Positions 34,250 through 42,846 of a stretch of DNA of 64,000 nt are shown one piece after another. Below the pieces are notes generated by a model. It saw only the letters and a program-made list of their open reading frames with translations. It did no database searches and was not told the DNA's origin. How positions within the stretch are numbered: position 1 is the stretch's first letter; the number at the start of each line of letters is the position of its first letter. Source of the DNA: JAOSJL01 sp963704035 (GTDB taxonomy: Bacteria > Actinomycetota > Acidimicrobiia > IMCC26256 > JAOSJL01); NCBI GenBank assembly GCA_963704035.1, contig CAVPGR010000004.1, forward strand, positions 496,001 through 560,000, in the 5' to 3' direction. Made by a program: the position numbers and the translations under genes.

Positions 34250-35251
34250 ATGGAAGGCGCAGCGTTGCTCGATCCCGAGCGGCTCGAGCAGTACCTCATC
34301 GCCGACGCGTCCCACCTCGGCGTGCACCACGTCCATGCGATCGAGCGTTTCGCCAATGGACTGTCCTCGCTGAGTTGCAGGGTCGAGGTCGAGACCGACT
34401 CGGGCCCGACCACCTGGGTGCTGCGGGCCGAGCCCGATCACGGCGTGATCCCGCCCTACGACATCGTCTGGGAGAGCGGGCTCCTCGCCCGCGTCGGTGA
34501 GTCGGGGTTGCCCGTACCGGGCATCGTGCACGTCGAGGCCGACGAGCACGCCCTGGGTCACCGCTTCGCACTCATGACCTTCATCGACGGTGAGGTGTAT
34601 CAGAGCCTCGACCACCGCTTCGAGGACGACCCCGCGCTGAAGAAGTCGGTTCAGACCCGGTTCGTCGAGATGCTGGCCCGAATCCACCAGACCGAAGACC
34701 ACGGCCTCGCCGGCTTCGACAACGGTCCGAGCTCGGCCCGAGCCCTGGTCGCGGTCTGTCGGCAACGTCTCGCCGACACCGAGATCATGCCCAAGCCACT
34801 GCTGCGTCACGCCCTCGACGTCCTCGATCGGCTGGCACCCGAATGCGAGCGGCTCGTGCTCATCCACGGCGACTACCGCCTGCCCAATCTGAAGTGGTGG
34901 GACGGCGAGATCGTGGGAGTCCTCGACTGGGAGCTCGCCCGAGTCGGCGACCCCGTCAGCGACCTCGCGTTCACCCAGACGGTGGGAGCCGGACCGTGTG
35001 CGGTCGAAAACGAGCTCGCCGACTACTACTGCGAGCTCACCGGCGAGACCATCGACGAGCGGCGCGTCGTCTATTACCAGACGCTCGAGCTCGTCAAGGG
35101 CTCGATCATCGGCCTGGCCGGAGCGCACGACCTCGCGTCGGGTGGCACGGACCTCCGGTTGCTCTCGGTCGCCGCCATGGGCGCGACCGCCGAGCCCATC
35201 GTTTCGATGCTCGAGAGCCAGCTGGAGCTCGCGGAGGAGATGGACGCGTGA
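34250..35251 (+). CDS. Aminoglycoside-phosphotransferase-like kinase (ACAD10/APH type)
   Basis: 333 residues with the kinase-like fold: the N-lobe FANGLSSLSCRVEV and TTWVLRAEPDH, then the catalytic loop LIHGDYRLPNLKW (HxDxxxxN) and metal Asp in VGVLDWELARVGDPVSDLAF. Members associated with acyl-CoA dehydrogenases are thought to phosphorylate hydroxyacyl-CoA or similar intermediates so that they can be dehydrated. The ATG lies about 110 bases after palindrome site 4. First of five co-directional genes reaching 37808. Confidence 0.88.
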   Translation: MEGAALLDPERLEQYLIADASHLGVHHVHAIERFANGLSSLSCRVEVETDSGPTTWVLRAEPDHGVIPPYDIVWESGLLARVGESGLPVPGIVHVEADEHALGHRFALMTFIDGEVYQSLDHRFEDDPALKKSVQTRFVEMLARIHQTEDHGLAGFDNGPSSARALVAVCRQRLADTEIMPKPLLRHALDVLDRLAPECERLVLIHGDYRLPNLKWWDGEIVGVLDWELARVGDPVSDLAFTQTVGAGPCAVENELADYYCELTGETIDERRVVYYQTLELVKGSIIGLAGAHDLASGGTDLRLLSVAAMGATAEPIVSMLESQLELAEEMDA

Positions 35252-35697
35252 TCTTGCTCGACTCCCAACAGATACTCGCCGCCATCGGGCGTTCGCTCGA
35301 GACGCACGTCCTCCCCTCGCTCGACGACGAACTCGCGCAGACACAGGTCCATGCCGCGCTCACCGCGCTCGCCGAGGTGTCTCACCGCCTCGAGCACGGT
35401 GACCCGTACGTCGAGGCGAACACGCGGCTCGAAACCGGTCTCCGGAGCCTCGCAACCGAGACCCGAGGCGAGTCGCCCGAGCTCGCCGCACAGATCGAAA
35501 TCGCTCTCACGGCAGCGGCGGACATCGATGATCCCCGCGAGCGGAACCGCAGCTTGGGCGAAGCTCTCACCGGGTTGCTCGGGCGCGACGATCCGGGTGT
35601 AGCTCAGGTGCGACAACTGTTGGAGCAGGAGGCCAGCCGGATCGCCGGCGAGGACTCCACGTGGACGTGTACCGCGGCGATCGAGTCGCTGCAGTGA
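35248..35697 (+). CDS. DUF6285-like protein accompanying the phosphotransferase
   Basis: 149 residues from GTG 35248, overlapping the kinase stop (GTGA). It is alpha-helical and acidic: DSQQILAAIGRSLETHVLPSLDDELAQTQVHAALTALAEVSHRLE, then AQVRQLLEQEASRIAGED. Proteins like this (DUF6285, from memory) regularly follow APH-type kinases next to acyl-CoA dehydrogenases, so it may be a kinase partner. No catalytic motif is visible. The longer frame starting at 34843 is a shadow of the kinase gene. Confidence 0.7.
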   Translation: MILLDSQQILAAIGRSLETHVLPSLDDELAQTQVHAALTALAEVSHRLEHGDPYVEANTRLETGLRSLATETRGESPELAAQIEIALTAAADIDDPRERNRSLGEALTGLLGRDDPGVAQVRQLLEQEASRIAGEDSTWTCTAAIESLQ

Positions 35698-35710
35698 GGA
35701 GAGGAAGCTG

Positions 35711-36478
35711 ATGGACATTTCACTCGATGGTCGCGTGGCGATCGTCACCGGTGGTGGTACCGGGCTCGGTCGAGGCTTTGCCCGTGCTCTCAGCAAGGCC
35801 GGCGCGGCCGTCGCGGTGACGGGTCGCCGGCAAGAGCCGCTCGCCGAATTCGTCGACGAGACGGAAGCCGACGGGCGCGACGCGCTCGCCGTCCCGTGCG
35901 ACGTGCGTTCGCGCGAGCAGGTCGACGCGTGTGTACAGGAGGTCGTTGATTGGAAGGGCAGTGTCGACATCCTCGTCAACAACGCCGGGATCTACCCTCC
36001 GTCGCCGTTCCTCGACGTCGAAGAGGAGCAGTGGCTCGACATCATGGACACGAACGTCAATGGTCCGTTCCGATTTTCACAGGCCTGCGCCCGTCGCATG
36101 ACGGAGAACGGCCGGGGCCGGATCATCAACATCCTCTCGCCCTCGGCCGAGCTCGGCTTCGGATTCGTCAGTGCCTACGGCACCTCGAAAGGAGCGCTGG
36201 CGTCCATGACCCGCAACCTGGCGGCCGAGTTGACCCCGTTCGGCGTCACGGTGAACTCGCTGATGCCTGGGCCCTCGGCAACGGACACGTTCGTCGGTCT
36301 GTTCACGCAGGTCGGAGTCGACCTCATGGCCAACGGCTTGCCGGTGAAGCGAGCCTGTCGCGACGAGGACATGGCCGGTGCGCTCGTGTACCTCGCGTCC
36401 GACGCGTCCGAGTATGTCACCGGCGCGACGCTGGCCGTCGACGGCGGCATGACGCACACGTTCCCTACCGGAGGCTGA
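35711..36478 (+). CDS. Classical SDR
   Basis: 255 residues: TGGGTGLGRGFARALSKAGAAVAVTGRR (Arg-Arg after strand 2 suggests NADP), ILVNNAGIY, Ser in NILSPSAELG, and YGTSK, ending YVTGATLAVDGG. The sequence is complete and well formed, with all four SDR signatures. It follows the DUF6285-like gene by 13 bases. A 3-keto or cyclic ketone reductase role in the cluster is inferred. Confidence 0.9.
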   Translation: MDISLDGRVAIVTGGGTGLGRGFARALSKAGAAVAVTGRRQEPLAEFVDETEADGRDALAVPCDVRSREQVDACVQEVVDWKGSVDILVNNAGIYPPSPFLDVEEEQWLDIMDTNVNGPFRFSQACARRMTENGRGRIINILSPSAELGFGFVSAYGTSKGALASMTRNLAAELTPFGVTVNSLMPGPSATDTFVGLFTQVGVDLMANGLPVKRACRDEDMAGALVYLASDASEYVTGATLAVDGGMTHTFPTGG

Positions 36479-36501
36479 ACATGGCCCAACAGGAGGTGAA
36501 C

Positions 36502-37245
36502 ATGGCTCGCTTCGATGATCGAGTCGCGTTGGTCACCGGAGGCGGGTCGGGAATCGGCCGCGCGATCAGCCGGCGCCTCGCCACCGACGGAGCGAAGGTG
36601 GCGATCGCCGACATCACCGAGGACGGTGCCGACGAGACCGTCGCCCTCGTCGAGGAGGCCGGCGGCACCGCGATCTCGGTGCCGTGTGACGTCACCGTGC
36701 TCGATGACTGCACCAACGCGGTCGCGACGATCGACCGAGAGTGGGGACGCCTCGACTTCGCGGTCGCGAATGCGGGCATCGTGGGCTTCGGCGTCGTCGA
36801 CGATGTCGAAGACGAGGACTTCAACGAGGTTCTCGACGTCGACCTGTACGGTGTGTTCCGAACCGCGAAGGCCGCGCTCCCGCTGATCAAGCGGACCGGC
36901 GGCGGCGCGCTCGTCTTCATGTCGAGCGTGGAGGGCCTCGTCGGCAGCAGCTTCCTCCCCGCGTACTGCGCGGCCAAGACCGGGCTGCTCGGATTCTGTC
37001 GGTCGTTCGCTCACGAAGCCGGCCCATACGGCATTCGCGTCAACTGCGTGAACCCCGGTTTCACGAAGAGCCCGATGACCGAACCGCTGGGGATGGACGA
37101 CTACTGGATCGAACGGACGCCGCTCGGGCGCGTCGGCCAGACCGAAGACGTCGCCGGCGTCGTCGCGTTCCTCTGTAGCGACGACGCCGACTTCGTGACC
37201 GGTCAGTGGCTGGCGGTCGACGGTGGCCTGACCGCCATCCGGTGA
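36502..37245 (+). CDS. Classical SDR, paralogue of the gene at 13529
   Basis: I choose ATG 36502 because AGGAGGT ends 5 bases before it; ATG 36481 is also in frame. Motifs: TGGGSGIGRAISRRLATDGAKVAIADI (Asp after strand 2, NAD type), VANAGIVGFG, Ser in FMSSVEGLVG, YCAAK, and DFVTGQWLAVDGG. It shares long stretches with the disrupted SDR at 13529 (CTNAV, RTAKAALP, SVEGLVG, PMTEP) and shows what that protein should look like. It is the fourth gene of the phosphotransferase operon. Confidence 0.9.
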   Translation: MARFDDRVALVTGGGSGIGRAISRRLATDGAKVAIADITEDGADETVALVEEAGGTAISVPCDVTVLDDCTNAVATIDREWGRLDFAVANAGIVGFGVVDDVEDEDFNEVLDVDLYGVFRTAKAALPLIKRTGGGALVFMSSVEGLVGSSFLPAYCAAKTGLLGFCRSFAHEAGPYGIRVNCVNPGFTKSPMTEPLGMDDYWIERTPLGRVGQTEDVAGVVAFLCSDDADFVTGQWLAVDGGLTAIR

Positions 37246-37274
37246 GACGAACGCGAGATGAATAGGAGCTCCAC

Positions 37275-37808
37275 ATGAAGATCACCAACTACGACGAAGT
37301 GGGCATCTACCCGCTCGACGAAGACGTGCAAGAGGAACTCCTGACATCTCAGAACGAGTGTGCGTTCGTCTGGGGCACGAAGGACCACTGGCCGGTCGGC
37401 GTGATGATGAGCTACATCTGGCGTGACGGGAGGTTCTGGCTCACGGCCACCAGCCAGCGGAAGCGCATCGCCGCGATCCGCCGCGACCCCCGCGTATCGG
37501 TGATCGTCTCGGGCATCGCCACCCCTGTAGGCCCGGCCCGAACCGTCACCGCCAAGGGGCGCTGCATCCTCCGTGACGACGAAGAAACCAAGGAGTGGTT
37601 CTATCCGGCTCTCGCGAAGGCGATCATGGGTGGCGAGGGTCCGCTGGCAGACATGTTCGCCGAGATGCTCGACTCGGAGCGTCGCCTGATCTTCGAGGTC
37701 GTCCCCGAGAAGTGGATCACCTACGACGCCACGAAGATGATGCAAGACTCGATCGAGAGTTGGACGGCCGCGACCGAAGCGGGCGACGAACCCGAGAAGC
37801 TGGACTAG
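37275..37808 (+). CDS. Pyridoxamine-phosphate-oxidase-like (split-barrel) flavoprotein
   Basis: 177 residues: LLTSQNECAFVWGTKDHWPVGVMMSYIWRDGRFWLTATSQRKRIAAIRRDPRVSVIVSG, then GRCILRDDEETKEWFYPALAKAI. This is the FMN/F420-binding split barrel, with the 'RKRIAAIRRDPRVS' segment typical of PPOX-class enzymes. Actinobacterial members include F420-dependent reductases, which would fit the LLM monooxygenases of the cluster. It ends the plus operon and meets the minus-strand gene 37809 end to end. Confidence 0.82.
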   Translation: MKITNYDEVGIYPLDEDVQEELLTSQNECAFVWGTKDHWPVGVMMSYIWRDGRFWLTATSQRKRIAAIRRDPRVSVIVSGIATPVGPARTVTAKGRCILRDDEETKEWFYPALAKAIMGGEGPLADMFAEMLDSERRLIFEVVPEKWITYDATKMMQDSIESWTAATEAGDEPEKLD

Positions 37809-38564
37809 TCAGACCGAGGTGAGGTCGAGTTCGCGCGGCGTCCGCAGTGCAGGGTCGGCCGGACGGCCGTCCATCGAGACCCGCATCACGCAGTCGAACG
37901 CGGGCAGGTTGGGCTCGAAGTGGATCGACATCGGGACCTCGGGGCCCAAGAAGGCCTCGCAGGTCGCCTTGCAGCCGTAGAGGCACGCGTTGGTCTGCGG
38001 CTCGGTGTCGCTGACGACCTTGTGCATGGCGCAGTCGGGGATGTAGCACTCGATCACGCCGTCCTCGACACCCCGAATCTCGATGTCCCCGACGATCGGC
38101 CACATCATCGCCATCGACCGGGCGTTGATCTCCGTCGCGCGCGAACCGCTCGTCGCCGAACCGATCCCTCCGGGCGAACGCTCATCGAGTCGCTGGAGGA
38201 GTCGCTTCATCCAGCCGACCCAGCTCTCCATGCGACCGCCGAGCGTGGAGACGATCAGGTTCTCGAAGTCGGGCTGCGACATGCGCGGCTCGAGCTCGCC
38301 ACACGCCCATTCGAGCTCGCGCACGAAGTTGCCGTACGTCTTCTTCCAACGGGCGTACGGGGAATCCCACCGAGCGATCTCGTTGCGCTGCGCCTTCACG
38401 GCCCGGTAGTCGCGCTCGACTCGGCCCGGGTCGTCGTCCATCAGTCGCAGGATGGGGACGTAGGTCTCCTCGACGAGGCCACCGAGGTGCTTCATCTCGG
38501 ACCGCATGACGAAGGCTCCCCACCAGGCCTTGAGCCCGTACCGCTCCCTGAGTCCCTCGAGCAT
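37809..38564 (-). CDS. ATC-hydrolase-like protein, paralogue of the gene at 9147
   Basis: 251 residues: LKAWWGAFVMRSEMKHLGGLVEETYVPILRLM, RWDSPYARWKKTYGNFVRELEWACGELEPRM, then CYIPDCAMHKVVSD, ACLYGCKATCEAFLGPEV and FDCVMRVSMDGRP. Shared features with 9147 are the WDSPxxRWxKxYGNFVREmEWA box and the Cys-rich C-terminal half. The nearest family I can suggest is the L-2-amino-thiazoline-4-carboxylate hydrolase group (PF14196), with low certainty. It is the last gene of the TetR-led operon, so one paralogue lies near each end of the core cluster. Confidence 0.6.
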   Translation of the reverse strand: MLEGLRERYGLKAWWGAFVMRSEMKHLGGLVEETYVPILRLMDDDPGRVERDYRAVKAQRNEIARWDSPYARWKKTYGNFVRELEWACGELEPRMSQPDFENLIVSTLGGRMESWVGWMKRLLQRLDERSPGGIGSATSGSRATEINARSMAMMWPIVGDIEIRGVEDGVIECYIPDCAMHKVVSDTEPQTNACLYGCKATCEAFLGPEVPMSIHFEPNLPAFDCVMRVSMDGRPADPALRTPRELDLTSV

Positions 38565-38622
38565 GAGCTTCCTCCGACGGTCGATCTACGATCCTAGACC
38601 GATCGCAGCCCCGTCAGGGCCG

Positions 38623-39108
38623 TCACTCGGCCGCCTCGGCCGCGGCGTGCTCAGCTTGCTCGGCTTGCTCGGGTCGCTCGGGTCGCTCGGGTCGTGTCAG
38701 GCCGAGGCGACGACGCCGTTCGCCCGTGCGCCGCGAGTCCAGGCTCCGCCGCTTGCGGACCCTCGGTGGCGGGACCTCGATCGTGGGCTCTTCGGGCGCG
38801 GGGTCTCGCCGTCCTGTCACTGACTGTCGCAGTAACAGACCGAGGAAGCGCACACCTCCGACGAGCAAAGTGAGGTAGAGCCGCCAGCGGTTCGGGGACC
38901 GGTACAGGTAGCGGACCACGGTGGGCTCCCGGAGAAGCGTCACGAACTCGACGAAGTCGGAGCCCCGCAGCGGCATGATGTAGTCCCACGAAACCGGCTC
39001 TTCGGTCTCACCCTTTACGTAGAGCCTGTCGCCGCTCTTGATCGCCTCGCCGTCACGCAGCCGGAGACTGACGGTGCGCTCGCCAAGACCCTTCGACCAG
39101 AACTTCAT
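38623..39108 (-). CDS. Small protein paired with a CrtI-like oxidase, function unknown
   Basis: 161 residues from ATG 39108, overlapping the upstream stop. The first 110 residues (MKFWSKGLGERTVSLRLRDGEAIKSG, GETEEPVSWDYIMPLRGSDFVEFVTLLREPTVVRYL, then a hydrophobic WRLYLTLLVGGVRFLGLLLRQS) match the paralogue at 42460. The C-terminus is a basic then Glu/Ala-rich tail (PERPERPEQAEQAE) coded by 9-base repeats (38658-38693). One hydrophobic helix suggests membrane association. It is translated with its CrtI-like neighbour and may anchor or deliver substrate to it; that role is inferred from pairing only. Confidence 0.65.
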   Translation of the reverse strand: MKFWSKGLGERTVSLRLRDGEAIKSGDRLYVKGETEEPVSWDYIMPLRGSDFVEFVTLLREPTVVRYLYRSPNRWRLYLTLLVGGVRFLGLLLRQSVTGRRDPAPEEPTIEVPPPRVRKRRSLDSRRTGERRRRLGLTRPERPERPEQAEQAEHAAAEAAE

Positions 39109-40736
39109 CAGCCCACCAGGCCCTGTTCTCGGGCCCGGATCACGAAGTCGGGTTCGCTCCACCAGCGGTCGAGGCCGAGGTCGTCGGCAACAACACCGGC
39201 GACGTTGTACCCGCCCGCGAGGAGCACCATGCCTCCGGGCCAGACGCTGGCCCCCGCCACATAGAGGTCCTCGATCGGGGTTCGGTAGCTCGAGCAGTCG
39301 ATGTTGGGCCGGTTCGAGAGCATCTGGGTCGTGACGTAAGCGCCGTGCTTGATCGAGCCCCGCTTCATGTCGGGCAGCTTCGCCTCGATGTAGGCGGGAT
39401 GGTTGACGTAGCTGCGAATGATTCTCGCGTCGGCCAGGTTCGGGGCGTACTCGGCCCAGGTGTCGAGGATCCGCTCGGCGTATCCCTGCGCAACGTCGTC
39501 CCAGTCGCCTTCGGCGTTCTCATAGGGCGCCAGGGTCTCCCAGCACGCGACGGCCGAGCCGGGCTCGACGTCGATGGGAGCCTGCATCGGGTCGAGGTCG
39601 GTGAGGGTCATCCCGGCGCCCACCAGGTCGAACTCGCCCCGGCGCACCCCGTCGATGTGCTCGAGGAGATCGTCGACGGTCTCGACACCCATGATCTTCA
39701 CCAAGGCCCGGTCGGCGTCAGGGTCGAACTCGGCCGCAGCGTGCTCAGGACGCCGATCGAGCGCGTAGTGGACGTTGAGCGTGCTCGTCGACTCCCACTC
39801 CCACGCCTTCGTCTGTTCGACGAGACTCGGTGACGCCTGATTGCACGCGTCCTCGCCGACCAGATCGAGAAACGTGGTCTGCGGATTCGTGGTGGTGATC
39901 ACCTTCTTGGCGAAGACCTCGTCGCCCCCTGCAAGCCGAACGCCAACCGCCTTGGTTCCGTCACAGAGGACCTTCACGACGGGCGCGGCCCGTTCAAACG
40001 TCACACCGTGGTTGTTGGCAAAGCGAGCGAGCGAGCCCGCGAGCTGGTGGGATCCGTTGGAGATGATGCTCGCGTGCAGGAGACGATGGAAGAACAGCGG
40101 AAGCAGGAACCCGAGCCCACCGTCGGGATCCATGCCGTACATCGTGCCGAGGTAGAGGATCGCCGTTCTCAACAACTCGTTCTCGAACCCGGCGGCGTCG
40201 AGTGTCTCGAGGAAGGTCTCCTCGGCCATCTCGTTGACGAGCTCTCCCACCTCGCTCTGTTGGTACGACACGACCATGTCGAGCATCGGCATCGGCAGCG
40301 TGAACGTTGCCGGAACCAACGCCTCCTCCACGACGATGGACCACTCCTGCATCACTTCCGAGTACCGCTCGGCATCGGCAGGTGAGAAGCGGGCGATACT
40401 CGCGGCGGAGCGCTCGATGTCGGGATACAGCGTCAGCGCCCGACCGTCACGTGTGAAGATCGCGGCCGCGGCATCGGGGTGCTTGTAGCTGCAACCCCAG
40501 CTCTCGAGCTCGAGGTCTTCGTAGGCAGGTGCCACGTCCATCATCATCATCAGCTTGGCGTGCGTGTTGAAGCGGAAGCCCGACCACTCCTCGGTGATCA
40601 GGCCGCCGCCGAGCTCGTGGTGGCGCTCCAGCAGCAGCACCTTGGCCCCCGCCTTGGCGAGGTAGCCCGCCGCGACCAACCCGTTCGGACCGCCGCCGAC
40701 GATGATCACGTCGTATTCATGCTCGAGCTTCGCCAT
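39108..40736 (-). CDS. CrtI/phytoene-desaturase-like FAD oxidoreductase
   Basis: 542 residues: YDVIIVGGGPNGLVAAGYLAKAGAKVLLLERHHELGGG at the start (FAD motif), FRFNTHAKLMMM, NGSHQLAGSLARFANNHGVTFERAAPVVKVL in the middle, and DLYVAGASVWPGGMVLLAGGYNVAGVVADDLGL at the end. This is the layout of bacterial phytoene desaturase and retinol-isomerase-like proteins. Such enzymes desaturate, isomerise or oxidise long hydrophobic chains. The gene ends at 39108 overlapping the small partner and begins 24 bases after the second CrtI-like gene. Confidence 0.88.
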   Translation of the reverse strand: MAKLEHEYDVIIVGGGPNGLVAAGYLAKAGAKVLLLERHHELGGGLITEEWSGFRFNTHAKLMMMMDVAPAYEDLELESWGCSYKHPDAAAAIFTRDGRALTLYPDIERSAASIARFSPADAERYSEVMQEWSIVVEEALVPATFTLPMPMLDMVVSYQQSEVGELVNEMAEETFLETLDAAGFENELLRTAILYLGTMYGMDPDGGLGFLLPLFFHRLLHASIISNGSHQLAGSLARFANNHGVTFERAAPVVKVLCDGTKAVGVRLAGGDEVFAKKVITTTNPQTTFLDLVGEDACNQASPSLVEQTKAWEWESTSTLNVHYALDRRPEHAAAEFDPDADRALVKIMGVETVDDLLEHIDGVRRGEFDLVGAGMTLTDLDPMQAPIDVEPGSAVACWETLAPYENAEGDWDDVAQGYAERILDTWAEYAPNLADARIIRSYVNHPAYIEAKLPDMKRGSIKHGAYVTTQMLSNRPNIDCSSYRTPIEDLYVAGASVWPGGMVLLAGGYNVAGVVADDLGLDRWWSEPDFVIRAREQGLVG

Positions 40737-40760
40737 CGTTTCGTTCCTTGCAGACGTGGA

Positions 40761-42473
40761 TCAGACGACCGGAGCACTGACCTCGATGCCGCGTGCGGCC
40801 AGGGTCTCCCGTCCGGCTTCGAGTGCCTGGTAGCGCCACCAGTCCTGGCCCTCACGCACCCCGAGGTCCTCGGCGAGGACGGTCGCAGCGACGTAACCGG
40901 CACCCAATGTCGTGGTGCCGAAGGGCCAGATCGAATTCGACAGGTACAGGTTCCCGAACGGGGTTCGTGGAGCGCCACAGCCGGGGAAGGGCCGCGCGGT
41001 CCCGAACCACTTCAGGCTCGTCGGACCGCTCGATGTGCCGCCCATGACCTGGCTCGGGTTCTTCCGGTAGTAGTCGAGGGGCGTGTTGCAGTAGCGCGCG
41101 ATCACCGAATCCATCAGTTGCGGGTTGTACTCGCGCAGGAGATCGTCGACCTTGTCGCCGTAGTCCTCGCGGATCACGTCCCACTTCTCGGGCCCGCCGT
41201 GCTCGGGAAGCTTGTAGGGGACGTTCGCCCACGACATCATCGTGTACTGGCCGGGAGGCGCCTGGGTCGGATCGGCGTGAGCGAAGCCCTGCACGGACAA
41301 GCCCGCGACGATGGGCGGGTCGGGCAGGATGTCGTTCTCGAGGCAGTGTTGGAGTCGGCGAATGTCGGCGACGCTGTCGATTCCGTAGTTGAACCCGAAC
41401 GCGGTGTCGATGCCGTCCGGGTATCCCTCCCAGTGAGGCGGCCGGTCGAGCACCCAGTAGTTCGAGAACATGACGAGTTCGTCGTTCTTGTAGGCGTGCA
41501 CGCCCTCGGCCACCCAGTCGGGGAGCTTGTCCTCGCCGACGAGGTCGAGGAACGTCGGATGGCAGGAAAGATTGCTGACAACGGCTCGGCGTGCCCGCAC
41601 CTCCGCTTCGGGGTAGGCGGCGTGCTCGGACAGGACAATTCCCTTCGCCTCGTCGCCCTCCATGATGATCGTGTCGACGGGGCAGCCGGTGAAGAGGCGG
41701 CCGCCGTGGGCGGCGAAGGCCGAGCACAGTGCGTGCGTGAGGGCGTGGCTCCCACCCCGGCAGGTCCACGTGACACTCTGGACGCACTGGAGGATCGGGA
41801 AGATGATCGGCATGAGCGTGGCCATGCCACCTTCCCACGGGTGTGAGCCCGACATGATGCAGTTGGCGAGCACGGCCGTGCGGATCTTCTCGTCCTCGTA
41901 GACCGCCTCCGCGAGCTCGATCCCGTTCAACTCATGGGCGTTCTCGGGGATCTGCGGGATCAGTGCCCGGAGCATCGTCGCGAGGCCTCCGGGTTCGACG
42001 ACCTCCGCGGGACCCTGCTGCGGTTGTTCGAACTGCGTCGAGTGCAGCGTGTCACCCATCATCGGCCCGAGGGTGTTGAACGCGGTCTTGAACAGTTCCG
42101 CGTCGTTCTTGTTGATCGTCGACCACTGGTCGTAGGTCTTTTGCGCCTCGAACGAGTGGAACATCACCGCCGAGCGATCCCGGAAAGGATGGAACATGCC
42201 CCACTCGCCGGATGTGAGCATCTCGAGACCGTGCTTCTCCAACTCGAGATCCCCGTAGACCGGTGACCACAGGGTCACCATGTTGCAGGCACAGAGGTTG
42301 ACCTTGACTCCCGGGTGCATGACCTCCTCGGTGCAGGCGCCGGCGCCGGCTTCCAGCTTGCGTTCGAAGCAGGCGACTTTCAGGCCCGATCGTTGCAAGT
42401 AGATGGCCGCAGTGAGGCCGTTGATTCCACCTCCGACGACGACGACGTCGTACTCACGATCAGGCCCGGCCAC
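40761..42473 (-). CDS. CrtI-like FAD oxidoreductase, second copy
   Basis: 570 residues: YDVVVVGGGINGLTAAIYLQRSGLKVACFERKLEAGAG, then GGSHALTHALCSAFAAHGGRLFTGCPVDTI and GNLYLSNSIWPFGTTTLGAGYVAATVLAEDLG. Same family as the gene at 39108 but clearly diverged (Cys-rich N-terminal region NLCACNM), so the two likely act on different intermediates. Its start overlaps the small partner gene (42460) by 14 bases. The pattern small protein plus CrtI-like enzyme therefore occurs twice in this operon. Confidence 0.88.
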   Translation of the reverse strand: MAGPDREYDVVVVGGGINGLTAAIYLQRSGLKVACFERKLEAGAGACTEEVMHPGVKVNLCACNMVTLWSPVYGDLELEKHGLEMLTSGEWGMFHPFRDRSAVMFHSFEAQKTYDQWSTINKNDAELFKTAFNTLGPMMGDTLHSTQFEQPQQGPAEVVEPGGLATMLRALIPQIPENAHELNGIELAEAVYEDEKIRTAVLANCIMSGSHPWEGGMATLMPIIFPILQCVQSVTWTCRGGSHALTHALCSAFAAHGGRLFTGCPVDTIIMEGDEAKGIVLSEHAAYPEAEVRARRAVVSNLSCHPTFLDLVGEDKLPDWVAEGVHAYKNDELVMFSNYWVLDRPPHWEGYPDGIDTAFGFNYGIDSVADIRRLQHCLENDILPDPPIVAGLSVQGFAHADPTQAPPGQYTMMSWANVPYKLPEHGGPEKWDVIREDYGDKVDDLLREYNPQLMDSVIARYCNTPLDYYRKNPSQVMGGTSSGPTSLKWFGTARPFPGCGAPRTPFGNLYLSNSIWPFGTTTLGAGYVAATVLAEDLGVREGQDWWRYQALEAGRETLAARGIEVSAPVV

Positions 42474-42846
42474 TGGTCCCTACTTCCTTCATCGGTGTGT
42501 CGGTGTTCATCGGCGCCTCGGCTTCGGGTATCTCCGGTGGCGGCGACCCGGACACCAGCAGGCGCAACGTCCGGCCCGCAAAGATGAGGGCACTGGAGAG
42601 CGCCGTGCTCAGGATCTTCGTGCGGTGCTCGTCCTCGATCACGAACCGGACGGTCTCGGGTCGTTGGAGGAGGTCGAGGAACTCGGTGATGTCCCGGCGG
42701 TCGAGGGTGACCTCGTAGTCCCAGAAGGTGGGCGCGTGCATCACGCCCTCGATGACGAGGTCGTCGTCTCTGGTCGCCAACGACTCCCGTTCGGCGAGAG
42801 CCAGGCTGAGAACCCGCTTCCCGAGGCCCTTCGACCAGAGGTCCAT
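42460..42846 (-). CDS. Small protein paired with a CrtI-like oxidase, function unknown
   Basis: 128 residues: MDLWSKGLGKRVLSLALAERESLATRDDDLVIEGVMHAPTFWDYEVTLDRRDITEFLDLLQRPETVRFVIED, then a hydrophobic segment ILSTALSSALIFAGRTLRLLVSG. It matches the N-terminal 110 residues of the 38623 protein (WSKGLG, WDY, L-RPE/EPTVR). It starts one base after the TetR stop and overlaps the CrtI-like start. No known motif. Tight coupling suggests that it forms a complex with the oxidase. Confidence 0.65.
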   Translation of the reverse strand: MDLWSKGLGKRVLSLALAERESLATRDDDLVIEGVMHAPTFWDYEVTLDRRDITEFLDLLQRPETVRFVIEDEHRTKILSTALSSALIFAGRTLRLLVSGSPPPEIPEAEAPMNTDTPMKEVGTSGRA

